DNA of 64,000 nt, taken from Mytilus trossulus (lineage: Eukaryota > Mollusca > Bivalvia > Mytilida > Mytilidae). Below are positions 46,078-58,000 of this stretch, piece after piece. A program made the position numbers and the translations under genes. Numbering within the stretch: position 1 is the first letter of the stretch; every line of letters starts with the position of its first letter. The notes below the pieces were generated by a model that saw only the letters and a program-made list of their open reading frames with translations, was not told the DNA's origin and made no database searches. Location of the stretch: NCBI RefSeq assembly GCF_036588685.1, contig NC_086380.1:48534544-48598543 (forward strand), read 5' to 3'.

Positions 46078-47157
46078 ACAAGAGTGCACACACTGAAATG
46101 TCTCGCCTTCTTAACTAATCATTGATATTATGTTGATAGACCTAAATATAAAGCTTTATTACAATTGTCACATAAACTCAACATTAACCAAAGAAAACGA
46201 AACATTGATCAATGAACCATGAAAATGAGGTCAAGGTCAGATGAACCATGCCAGACAGACATGTACAGCTACCATTTCTTCAATACAACAAATATAGTTG
46301 ACTTATTGCTTATAAATTAAGAAAAACAGACTAAAACACTAACACTTAATACTCAGCAAATGACCGTGAAAATGAGGTCAAGGTCAAATAAACAGACATA
46401 TAGATCATAAAATATTTCCAAACACCAAATATAGTTGACCAATGCATAAAGTATTAGAAAAATATACCAAAACTCAAAAACTTATCTTTGACCATTGAAC
46501 CATGAAAATGAGGTCAAGGTCATATGACACCTGTCAGCTAGACATGTACACTTTACAATCATTCCATACACCAAATATAGTAGACCTATTGCATATGGTA
46601 TAAGAAAAACAGACCAAAACACAAAAACTTAACTATAACCACTGAACCATGAAAATGAGGTCAAGGTCAGATGACACCTGCCAGTTGGACATGTACACCT
46701 TACAGCCCTTCCATACACCGAATATACTAGACCTATTGCTTATAGTATCTGAGATATGGACTTGACCACCAAAACTTAACCTTGTTCACTGATCCATGAA
46801 ATGAGGTCGAGGTCAAGTGAAAACTGTCTGACGGGCATAAGGGCCTTGCAAGGTACACACATACCAAATATAGTTATCCAATTACTTATAATAAGAGAGA
46901 ATTTAACATTACAAAAAATCTTAACTTTGTTTTCAAGTAATCACTGAACCATGAAAATGAGGTCAAAGACATTGGACATGTGACTGACGAAAAGTTCTTA
47001 ACATGATGCATCTATATACAAAGTATGAAGCATCCAGGTCTTCTACCTTCTAAAATATAAAGCTTTTAAGAAGATAGCTAACGCCGCTGCCGCCGTAGCC
47101 GGATCACTATCCCTATGTTGAGCTTTCTGCAACAAAAGTTGCAGGCCCGACAAAAAT
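46078..47157 (+). mobile_element. repeat element B1, complete, inserted in B0
   Basis: Starts ACAAGAGTGCACACACTGAA. It contains about six units of 134-157 bp marked by CCATGAAAATGAGGTCAAGG (about 46228, 46366, 46500, 46648, 46793, 46950) and ends with GCATCCAGGTCTTC..AAAATATAAAGCTTTT..CCGGATCACTATCC and the hairpin CTGCAACAAAAGTTGCAG, then GCCCGACAAAAA. No ORF. Confidence 0.65.
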
Positions 47158-48049
47158 TATTACCACTGTGCAATTAACTGTGAAAATGAGGTGAAGGCCA
47201 AAAAAAGCTACAAGACTAACATGACCATCATGAAATATTTCCATGCACCAAATATAGGTAGCTTATGACAAATTGTATAAGAGAAAAGACTAAAAAATTT
47301 AACACTAAAACATGAAAATGAGGTAAAGGTCAGATGACACCTGTCAGATGGACATACAATGTATAGTTAACCTAATGCATACCGTATAAGAAAAACAGAC
47401 CAAAACACAAAAACTTAACTATAACCCCTAACCATGAAAATGAAGTCAAGGTCAATATGACACCTGCCACCTGCCAGATGGACATGGACACCTTACAATC
47501 ATTCCATACATTAAATATACAAGACATATTGCTTAAAGTATCCAAGATATAGACTTGACCTTGTTCACTAATCCGTTAAATGAGATGGAGGTGAAGTGCA
47601 AACTGTCTGAAAGGCATGAGGACTTTGCAAGGTACACACATACCAAATAAAGTTATCCTTTTACTCATAATAAAAGAGAAATAAACAGTTAAAACAAGTG
47701 AAACTGCGAGCTACTGCTCACTGATGACACACCCCTCCAAATATTTCGGTAAACAGGAAGTTGTTGAGTGGTGAATCTGAAAAACATATCACACTGTATA
47801 GCTAACTTTAATATATTAACCCTGAAACCAAATTTCAGATATCATTTTATTGTAGTTCCTGACAAAAATGTGACAATCTTTCGACTTGGCTATCATGTGT
47901 AAAATCAGACAAGTGTTCGGTCAACAGGAAGTTGTTGAGTGATCTGAAAATACACCACACAGTATAACAAACGCAGAAATCCTTGTGTTGTTGTTCCTGA
48001 GGAAAAATGTGATGAAAATTTTCATCTCAGCTATCATGTGGAAAATGAT

Positions 48050-48144
48050 TATAGTGATTGTTAAACAGTATAGTGATTGTTAAACAGTATAGTGATTGTT
48101 AAACAGTATAGTGATTGTTAAACAATATAGTTTTTGTTAAACAG
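48050..48144 (+). repeat. 19-bp tandem repeat
   Basis: AGTGATTGTTAAACAGTAT is repeated about four times, followed by a degenerate copy (AGTTTTTGTTAAACAGGA) that runs into the unit sequence of element C, from which it probably grew. Confidence 0.85.
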
Positions 48145-48224
48145 GAAGTTGTTGAGTGATGAATCTCAAATCCATCACACAGTAAAGCAGACTTATATAA
48201 ACCCTGATACCAAATTTCACAAAT

Positions 48225-48826
48225 CCTTATAATTCTTATATCATTTGCATATTTGTAAATACTTGAATTGGATTGGTCAAGTAGAATTTTCCCCTTGGTT
48301 TACACTTCGATAAACCATGTTTCCGAAACTACTTTTGTAATCTATTCATGCGCGATACACATTCTTGCAGGGATATTGGGATTTTCAGCAAGTTGAGATT
48401 ATAAAACAATTGCATAACAGTTGTTTCTATTCTTATGCATATATAACCAAAAATAAAGAAATAAAATAAATGCACTAAAGCTTCGAAAATGTATAAAAAA
48501 TTGAATTTAAATAAAATTCCGGGAAGTTTCACGAAGGATTTGGCGAATTTACGTCTTACGATTGAAAACTTTCAGACGGAAGATTATTTCGTTACTTGTA
48601 CGCTTCAAATTCGGATAGTATCTAATCAAAATGAAGTTTTTGAGGTAGGTGCTAGTTCATTTTAGATTCTGCTGCATTTATCAAACATTCAAATTGTTAG
48701 AAAGTCAAGATGGCGGCGTACTCCTTAGTTACGACATGTCATTGTGCTTCTAATGGTACATATAGTAGCCATCAAAGTAATAATGAAAATTAATAATCGC
48801 GTATGTTTGGCTGAAGAATTATAAGG
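48225..48826. mobile_element. 602-bp insert with 13-bp terminal inverted repeats
   Basis: The left end CCTTATAATTCTT (48225-48237) and right end AAGAATTATAAGG (48814-48826) are perfect inverted repeats. The block interrupts element C: CAAATTTCACAAATCC before it and TATTGTAGTTCCTGAAAATG after the adjoining foldback are contiguous in other units. It contains a 58-codon ORF. Confidence 0.6.
48489..48665 (+). CDS. 58-codon ORF inside the 602-bp insert, unrecognised
   Basis: ATG 48489 to TAG 48663-48665, reading MYKKLNLNKIPGSFTKDLAN at the start and IENFQTEDYFVTCTLQIRIV in the middle. Composition is ordinary for a protein. A GAGGTAGGT at 48642-48650 could act as a splice donor, in which case this would be a first exon. 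No family was recognised; it may be chance. Confidence 0.25.
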   Translation: MYKKLNLNKIPGSFTKDLANLRLTIENFQTEDYFVTCTLQIRIVSNQNEVFEVGASSF

Positions 48827-48978
48827 ATTAAACACATTTTTTCTAGAGGTTATTGATGTGTAAACCGGGTCTCTAACTCACAAACTTGACATAAAAGTCC
48901 TTCGGACTTTTATTCAGTTTGTGAGTTAACCGCCCCGGTTTACACATCAATAACCTCTAGAAAAAATGTGTTTAATCC
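48825..48978. mobile_element. near-perfect foldback (hairpin of about 66-bp arms)
   Basis: GGATTAAACACATTTTTTCT-AGAGGTTATTGATGTG-TAAACCGGG is mirrored by CCCCGGTTTACACATCAATA-ACCTCTAGAAAAAATGTG-TTTAATCC. The apex is AAAAGTCC-TTCG-GACTTTT. It adjoins the 602-bp insert, sharing GG at the boundary. Confidence 0.85.
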
Positions 48979-49329
48979 TATAGTATTGTAGTTCCTGAAA
49001 ATGTGACAGAAAATATTAATTGGACTGACAGAAAAATAGTCAGGCAGAGGTAAAACAATATATCCCCCCAATAATTTTAAAGCTGGGGTATAAAATCCTA
49101 ACTTTTTTCAAGTAGTCCCTGAACCATGAAAATAAGGTCAAGGTCAATGAAAATATTATTGACAGAAAGTTCATAACATAAGGCGTCTATATACAAAATA
49201 TGAAGCATCCAGGTCTTCCACCTTCGAAAATATAAAGCTTCTTTAGTTAGCTAATGCTGCTACCACCAGATCGCTATCCCTAAGTCCAGCTTTCTGCAAC
49301 TTAAGTTGCAGGCTCGACAAAAACAAAAA

Positions 49330-51863
49330 ATGAACCCTGTTGCTACCCACCTACAAAAGAGTACATATGTCTCAATTAGAATAACAGTTTTTAGAGCAGA
49401 CAATAAAGCTGGTGTCAGTGCAAAGGGCCACTTGATCTAATACATAAACAAATATTGTTCACCTTTTTTATTAGGCTGTTTTGCTGCATTCAGTTCACTA
49501 CATTCAATATAAGTAATTATCATTGTTTTTACCATTTATACAAAGATGGTAGTCAGAGATGTTAAATGTAACAATGTTTTTGTTCATTGTCAAAAAAAAT
49601 ATACTTTCGCAATAAAAGATCAATCAGGGTTTTACAATTCCTCCATAAAATTTAAAACCGCATATATGCATGCAGATCAAAATAAAAGATTGAGAATGAT
49701 TTACTACTAACCTTTATAAAAGGAAGTACAGTTATGTAGTCTCTATCAACACTTCAATAACCTATTTAAGGATATTTCTTTAGTTTCAAAGGTGTCTATT
49801 ATATATTAAAATATCTGGTGGCTTAATTTCATGAAATGCACAAAAAAAATTATGATAATCTGATCATTGCAACATGAGTCAAATGAAATTTTTCATACAT
49901 TATTTTTTCAAATGCATGTGTGGAGCATTTTTATATTTACAATGTGTAAATGAAAAGAAATAAATATTGTGTGTTTGGACATGTTTAAAACAAATTTCAT
50001 GGTTGAAAGGCCAAAACAATTTGAGAATTATAAATCAAAACCCTTGAAAAAAAATGAAAGGTCAGGTGATAAAGATAGCTCTCAGATATTGAAGGTCCAT
50101 ACTGTATGCATTAAAATAGACAATCTAAAGGTAAAAATTTGGACCGCCATCAATTTGAACTGTTGAAGTAGTTAACTATGAATTTCACAAGCAATTTTCC
50201 AATTAATTATCCACAAATATCAACTTATTTTAAAAACCCTAAATTGAATAAAAAAATGCCAAATAATTCATTGTTCCGTATCAATTTATATTTATACAGA
50301 ACTTAATTTAAAGCCTTAATTGATGACAAGTGAAATTCAAACATAGCAGTAAATTTTTTAGAAATAATGTAGTCTGAGCATTGCAATGAGGTGAAAAATA
50401 GCTGACTAGTTTCGTAATATAAATTTAAGGATGCATCATTATAGTTTCACATTGACAACAACTTTTTTCATTTTCCCTTTATATCTTAGCCATAAGATAA
50501 AGGCTGGATTTTCACAAGTAAACCTGAAAAATCCAATAATTGTTTAAATATGGACACAAAAAAATACATAAATGTCTTAACTTTATGTAAATAACATATT
50601 CACAACTTATACAAATCTAATCTTATACATGTACAAGAGACATTTCATCCTCTACATTTATTTCTCGACACATAAAATTTGATTCTTCTATTTATCTTAT
50701 TCTGAAAGGTACTCAACATATTTCACAGACATACACAAATAACAAAATAAATCAATTACACATTTTATTTCTAGAGCATTGATACATGATTCAATAATTC
50801 AAATGCATATTTTTCACTTTAAATATTTTCATTTTATATTAATTGATGAACATAAATGCATACCATTTATAAAGAATACATAAAATATCTGACAAAAATA
50901 TTTCAATCAGTATAATCTCACAAAGTAAAAATGTCGAGCTCTTTCCACAAAATAACTCCAAAGACAAAAAAGGATCTGAATTTATACTCAGAAAATTTGA
51001 GACACCAAGGCAAACATTAAAACTTAATAAGAAATTTTAAGGTCAACATGTGATTCTCAGCTTTAGGTTTATGTCAATATCAAGTCAAAATCTAAATAAC
51101 TGAATTACACAAAATAATAATTAATAATTTGGCATCACATTTTAAATATTTTCCACAAAACTAAGAATAGTATCTCAAATCATGATTTGTTTGAACAATA
51201 TCTCTGATTATACAAAGTATGTCTCATATTCAATATTTAATGCCCAAGCAAAAGATCATCAGTTGGATAACATCTTAGTATGTAAAATATTCTTAAACCC
51301 TATTTAGATGCTATAATTGATTTAATACCCAAACATTTTTTTGTATTAAAATAATGAACATATATGTATAAATATATAAATAACTCAGGCACTATGAGTT
51401 TAATCTGTCATTTTTAACCATGATCATAGAATTTTCTTTTAAATTGATTTTTCACAAATTCATTAGACTTAGAAAATAATTTTCTACGAGGTAGCTAATA
51501 AAACTAGCTTTTTAAACAACTCCATGAACTTTTTCTGTCCATATCTCTGAATATTTAGTTGCAACAGCTACAAAAATAAATATTTATGGAAACAACAACC
51601 ACAACTTCTGTTAAAAACTCTTAAAACCACATTTATACACATGACAAATAAAGTTTGTTTACATAAAAACTACACTCATACACATAACACATAAGAGGTT
51701 GTATAAAAACTACATTCATACACATGACACAGACCTTGTTTTAAAACATACATCAAACACAATCAGTCAATATAAATGCGAATGAACATCTGTTAAAAAG
51801 TAACAATTCAAAACAGGGTAACCATGGTAATTTAAAACACTAAAAGCTAACAAAAAACAATCA
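49330..51863. other. AT-rich region downstream of KMT5A, probably 3' UTR in part
   Basis: No coding frame supported. On the minus strand this follows the KMT5A stop, so some of it should be 3' UTR. Several AATAAA candidates on the minus strand exist in AT-rich sequence and I cannot choose one. The short frame at 49969-50166 is unsupported. Confidence 0.4.
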
Positions 51864-52077
51864 TTATGACTTTAACCATGGATGTGATGACAGAGATTCT
51901 TTATTTCTATCCCCATAGTCATATAAAAGTTCTTCACCCGTGGAAATATCTCTTGAAGCCACAAGCATGAGGTATGGTCGGTCATTTATTTCTGTTAACT
52001 TCATGTGACAGTTGTTTTTGGTTCTACTGTGGTTGATGAGACGACCAAGACGCCCACTCTCTGCAGTTGCGTCCACA
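51864..52077 (-). CDS. KMT5A: KMT5A last exon: SET domain C-terminal half
   Basis: Acceptor TTAACTTCAG ends at 52078. The first base completes TGT (Cys of YCVDAT). It encodes VDATAESGRLGRLINHSR and the substrate/cofactor residues in RLINHS (Arg, Asn, His) and ELLYDYGDR (catalytic Tyr), ending HPWLKS as in vertebrate SET8 (HPWLKH). Confidence 0.95.
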
Positions 52078-55000
52078 CTGAAGTTAAATCAAAATTGCTG
52101 CATTAAACTTATGAGTTCAATTGTTATGATTTTGTATATTTCAATAACAAAATGCTTCATTGATGAGAAGACAGAAAACTTTATCATCATATATTTCATG
52201 AATATTCAGGATATAAGAATCGACATGAGATAAAAAAAATAAAAAATCTACTCTTCTTAAATATAATTGCTATTTAACAAGTTGACAGTCAGCAGGCCAA
52301 CACTTATTCCTGCAGTGACACATTATATTATGACTTAAGATGTCACCAAACACCTTGACTAAAATTAATTTGGCTCGTTTACTTTTCATAAAATTTTGAC
52401 AAAATATTAACTTAGACCATTTGATAAAAATAAAAAAAAAACTTGTATCGCACTTTATAAAAAAAAAATCCTTGGATTTATATCAGTTTGACAAACAATA
52501 ACTTTGATCATGGAGAAGCTTATTATTTCCTTTACAACTGATGCTGATTTTAACAGTTATTTTCTTGTAGTGTTTAAACCTTAGGCTAAACAGTTGTAAA
52601 AATTTCCTTTTATTCTTAATCCTCCTTTACTTACCAGTAATTAATAGTTTTATGAGTGAAGTAATACATGTAACAGCCAATACTGGGGTCCTTGCCGTAG
52701 TCCAACTCTTTCTGTTTGGCAATCTTCTGACTGATAAGGTTACCAGCATATTCCACAACAAAGTCTCCACGGAAGAAATCTTTACTGGCAATCACCCCAC
52801 GACCTTTGTTGGCAATTTCTTCAACCTACAATAAGAAAGTATGATTTCAGATAGTCGATAATAACTTCTCAAGTATAAATCAAACATTACTGATGCAAGA
52901 TTGAAGACTTGGTGGAGACATTCATACACTACAGCAGTTAGTGAACATTTCTAAAACCTGAACCATGGCTATTATTTTCTAAAATGTTGTCAACAGTTAA
53001 CCGATAAATAGATGAAAGGCCTAAATATCAAATACCAAAAAACATTGACCTGTAAATCAGAACTTTTTTCTAATCTAAATAAATTTTCTTTCATAAAAAC
53101 AGATACAGGATGTGAAATAGAACATCATCCACACTTTGTAAAGACTTTTCATCCATGTGTGGATTTTTTTTTAAAATAAATTTTAATTTTATTTGTAAAG
53201 CATTAGATATAAACATGTAAATGGTAAGTATAACTTATAAGGGCTATTCCATTTAAACATAGCTCATACCCACAGACGGCAAAGAAAAAAAATTCTATCC
53301 CTGGCTGTTGTCTGAAATAAATTGCTTCTATCCAGGTGTGTGTATTGATAAAAAATGCATCTCTACATGGATATTGTTAGCTTGAATGAAAATGCTTCTC
53401 TGGGGGGCTGTTTTATGAGTGGTGAGAGAATCATTTGTGGTTTTTTTGCGTTTATTTGACAATTTCGGCCAAACCAAAACGTCTGACATCCGAATCAGTT
53501 TACCGCAGGAATCCAGGTAAAGTTCAAACCGCATTTGCGATCGGGATCAAAGTAGAAGAGAAAAAGGCAACCGGATACGGATAGGAAACGAAAACAATCC
53601 AGATATCGTAAAAATTTACGATTTTTTTCAATAAAAATTTTACAGTCGGGAGGCTCTCAATCGGCTCAGTCAGGCTACCTCAAACAAACATTATTTTTTT
53701 TTTAATTTTGGTCCTGCCAGGTACAGTGTACATAATATATTTGTCTATCTGTAGGTTTGGGATGATGTTTGGTTCATGTTCCTATAAATGAATCTGCCCC
53801 ACATCCTCTCAATTTCTTTCTCTGACAATCCCAAACTTTTGGTCCTGAAATAGGGGAATTGGGTTTAAAAAGCTAATTTCCTAGGGGAAGTGCTGCCCAA
53901 ATTTTTTTAGGTATGGACTTAGTTTTTTTTCGGGGGTATTTTTAAAGGGGGTAAACTAAAAGTTATTTCAGGGGGATTTTAAAAGGGGTAAACTAAAAGT
54001 TATCTCAGGGAGATTTTTAAGGTGGGTTAATATAATCAATCTCTTTCTATTAAATCCCAAACTTGTGTCTGGTAACTGGAAATTGAGTTTTATATAACTT
54101 AAGCTTATTTCTAAGGGGAAGTGCTGCCCTTTTTTAGGGTTTGATTTAGCTTTTATAGCTTGCTGTATTATATTTCAGTTGCTGCATCAAGGATGCAGGA
54201 GCTCTATACTTTTCACTTTGTCTATCTGTATGTCAACTATTTTTGTCAAGCTAAAAGTCAAAAATTATATACAGTAGAAACATGAAATGTTATGTTATAC
54301 ACGGTTGTTTATAATATAAAAAAAATAAAAAAATACCTTCCTACCTACCGTCCCTTCAAAATTTCAAGGGGGTGATTGGAAACACAACATTATTTTTTGT
54401 CGGCCTAACTTTCCTGCAACATTCCAAGATTTTTTTTATTTTATTTTAACACAAATATACGTTACATCAATCTCTCTGATTTTCAAGGTCAAAGTTCAAT
54501 TTACACATTCACAGCTGCTTCAGTTTTATATGATTGTGAACTGTGCAAGTAGAAATTTTAAGATGCATAACTTTAAGATCTCTTTTATATTGAAAGACTG
54601 CCTTAATACCGATTAAAAGTTCAAGTTATGAATATTTCTTATCAAACCTCAGTGTGCTTGCCAGGGGTGGACCAGGATCTCTTTTAACAAATGTGTGCTC
54701 CCACCCCTCCACTATTTTTTTCTTTTTTAGCCCATTTTCCCTATTTTGAGGCCTAGCCTTCCATTGCCCCCAACATCAAATCATTGATCCATCTCTGATT
54801 GCAACCAGGGGTATGTGACCTTAACAAACAACTCAATTAAATCCAATCATGATGTGCAAACAGTTGCATAAATTCATTGAACAAGTGATAACAAAAATAT
54901 ACAGGTATACATGGAGTATTTGAACAGAATACTTTGTATTGCCTTACAAAAAAAATGACAAAATAGTTTTACAAAATGTAGTTTAAGATATCAGCAATAT

Positions 55001-58000
55001 TCTGTCGTTAGAATTGAAAATAATTTATGTTTTGCTTAATCTTCCCATAAATTGGATCTTGAAACTTTTTCCTTTCCTCTGAAAAAAATAATAATATAGT
55101 GAACTTGTACCCTTGACTTTCACACGATTCAGACAGTGTATTATGCCATTCCACATCCCAGAAACATAGGTTTACATACAGTATATATATAACAAAACAA
55201 CATGATATACCCAGCAAAAGGTTTCTGACAGTGATTGTTGTAATAAAACCTTTCTCATCTCAAAATTAAATTAATTTTGATAACCTCCAATTTTGCCTTT
55301 AAAAAAATTAATTAAGAATTTTAAATTTGCTTCTGTTGGTGGTAAAAGAAAAAAGAAAAAAATTGCTTCTGTAGGAGGTGTCTGCATTTAAAAAAAAACC
55401 ACTTCTATTGGTGGTGGTGGAACAGAAAAAAACACTTCTCTACCATTGCCGAACTTGAAAAATATCACTTCTATGGGGGGTACCTTGAAATTTCAGGTGC
55501 CTTCCTTGGGGTTGAGCAGTGATCTGGAAGGTTTTTTTCACTATGGGCCCAGGGCCCCTCAAAAATAAATTCAATGGGCCATTTTAAAAAATAATGGGCC
55601 ATGTTGTCAAATGAGTGGGCCATTCGAATTGACTTCTGTAAAAAAATAAAAAGTATCATTATTTTCTCATGTTTTGGAAAAGAGGTGTTGGTACAAGTTT
55701 ACCTTTATGATTTTAAATAATATTGTTCCTGTGATTCTGTAATTTCAATGAATATACAATAACTTCTTCCAAAACGAACAATATTAAAGATAAACCTTTA
55801 TTTACAATGTTTAAACTGTTACTGTTGCCTTGGCTTGTTCATGTTCATGTTTTTTTTAACATTAAATTTGGGTCTTCGTCGATACCATACTCATTCCAGA
55901 CGTTCCGTATTAGAGGACATTTCAGGAATGTCCTCTACTCTTCTTGTATTATTATTATTACTTCATCAAGATGACAAGAATAACAACAGAGAGTACCATT
56001 AATTGATAGAACAAAACAATAATTCGCTGAAGTCATGTTTACAAAATGTCAAAACGAGCCAAAGACCAAAAAATGACAAGGACAGTTAAGCGCCTTTTAT
56101 GGAGACAAAAACTATATTCATAAAAAGGCTTAAGGGGTTTTTAATCGAAATAATAGCAAGCTAAACTAAATTAAAAGATTATTATTAGAGTTAAATTTCG
56201 TCTGTAATAGCCAAATTTCACAAATGTTAAGTTGTTTATAAAAAATTATATCATGAATGATGGGTTTTTTGGGTTATCAGTTAAACCGCATGGTTCTATT
56301 ATTACCATAGGAAAACACCCGAGACGTTAAACCGCATGGTTCTATTACCATAGGAAAACAACCGAGACGTCCTAAAAATATATGGGTGCTCCTATGATTG
56401 GAGGAACATTATACAGTTGTGTACACACACATGACCGCACGGAACACGATCGGAAAACTATTTGACGATATCTAAACGTTTCGAAACGATGTGAAAAATA
56501 TCGTGCGCCACGTGGGTGCTTACATTTGTCACTATATGCTCCATTTCTGGTGAATATGCGCTATAGGCGCACGTCCTTCCTGATCACTGGTTGAGCTATG
56601 TTTAAATGGAATAGCCCTAAATGTATTTTGCTGTATAGGGATTATTTGTCTTCTACTTATTTGTTGTTATTTTACACGTGGATTAAAGTTTTAATATTTT
56701 CAATTTATCACAGGAGAAAATAAGGTATGGATGATTTGTCCAATGTACAATGTGGCTGCATGGTTTACAAATCTTATTGATGTTATGGAAATGTGGCCCT
56801 TGCGCCTGGAAAGCATAATCAATGTTTAATTTTAAAAAGAACTCTGTTACATTTTGTGTAATATCTGTACATGTAAACATGGGAATGAGTTTCCTTATAT
56901 TACCTTCAAACCTTCTTCTTTCTTGTTTAATATTTTATCTTCTATCTCACACTGTTTATCTTTCTGAAAAAAATATGATATAAAGAATTATATGAACAGC
57001 AGAGGTAATAATTATTAAAGTCAAGTTTATTTGCAGATGTATATATAAATTTGTAAGAATTTAACTCCCAAGGATTGAATAATCTCCCCTTAATCTCCAT
57101 AAATTCATTTTTATGGAAGTTATATTTTTAATAACACCTTAAACTTTCAACTTCTGTGCAGTCAAACCATGTCTAAACATGTAGAGATCAGAACCAGACA
57201 GTCAATCTATATCAGTATACATTAAGCTGTTTGAGTTTAATTTGTTTTGAAAGGACAGATTTTTCTTTATGTCCTACAATAAATTAGTATTACAATTGGA
57301 ATCTAAATTTAAGTGGTTTTATGAATACTGCCCCTGACTTTTATCTTAAAATGTAACAAAAATTCCATGCAAAGATGTTTAAATTGAGAAAATAAATGGG
57401 GAATGTGTCAAAGCGACAATAACCCGACCATAGAGCAGAAAACAGCTGAAGGCTACCAGTGGGTGAAACTCCCACACCTGTAGGCGTTCTTCAGCTGGCC
57501 CTCTTAAAATGTTGCATGTATGTAAATGAGCAATGTTTGAAAAATAACAAACAAAGAAGGTTTTTTTTACAATAATGAAGACAACTTTTCATCATGTTCA
57601 TGACAGACACTCTTATTTGAGTAATGTTGTGAAGAGAAATTAAGAAAAGAACATAAACATTTGTGTACCTAAATAAACTAGAGGCTCCAAAGAGCCTGTG
57701 TCGCTCACCTTGGTCTATGTGAATATTAAACAAAGGATGCATTTGAATTCATGACAAAATTGTGTTTAGGTGATGGTGATGTGTTTGTACATCTTACTTT
57801 ACTGAACATTCTTGCTGCTTACAATTATTTTTATCTATATTGAACTTGGCCTAAAAGTTTTAGTCGAAAATGTTAGTGAAAATTGTTAAAAATGCACTAT
57901 AAAGGACAATAACTCCTTAAGGGGTCAATTGACCATTTTGATCATGTAAACTTATTTTTGGGTCTTACTTTGCTGTACATTGTTGCTGTTTAAAGTTTAT

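Larger units (their letters stand above)
47693..49087 (+). mobile_element. hairpin-ended repeat element C, inserted in B0
   Basis: Starts AACAAGTGAAACTGCGAGCT-ACTGCTC (hairpin GAGC-TACT-GCTC). Internal units carry ACAGGAAGTTGTTGAGTG (47754, 47926, 48143). It ends CAGGCAGAGGTAAAACAATA and CCCCCCAATAATTTTAAAGC-TGGGGTATA (terminal hairpin). It is itself interrupted at 48225-48978. Confidence 0.6.
45885..49325 (+). mobile_element. repeat element B0 (about 130-150 bp units), split by two insertions
   Basis: Pieces 45885-46077, 47158-47692 and 49088-49325 join into one element of the GAACCATGAAAATGAGGTCA family. Across the first gap, AGACCAAAACACAA continues into AATT..CACTGTGCAATTAACTG. Across the second, CAGTTAAAA continues into TCCTAACTTTTTTCAAGTAG, matching the undisturbed order in copy B1 (CTTAACTTTGTTTTCAAGTA). 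The 3' end has the hairpin CTGCAACTTAAGTTGCAG and CTCGACAAAAA. Confidence 0.6.

Noticed and set aside
48050..48144. Evenly spaced short repeats as a CRISPR array
   Set aside because: Units are contiguous 19-bp tandem copies without spacers, in eukaryotic DNA.
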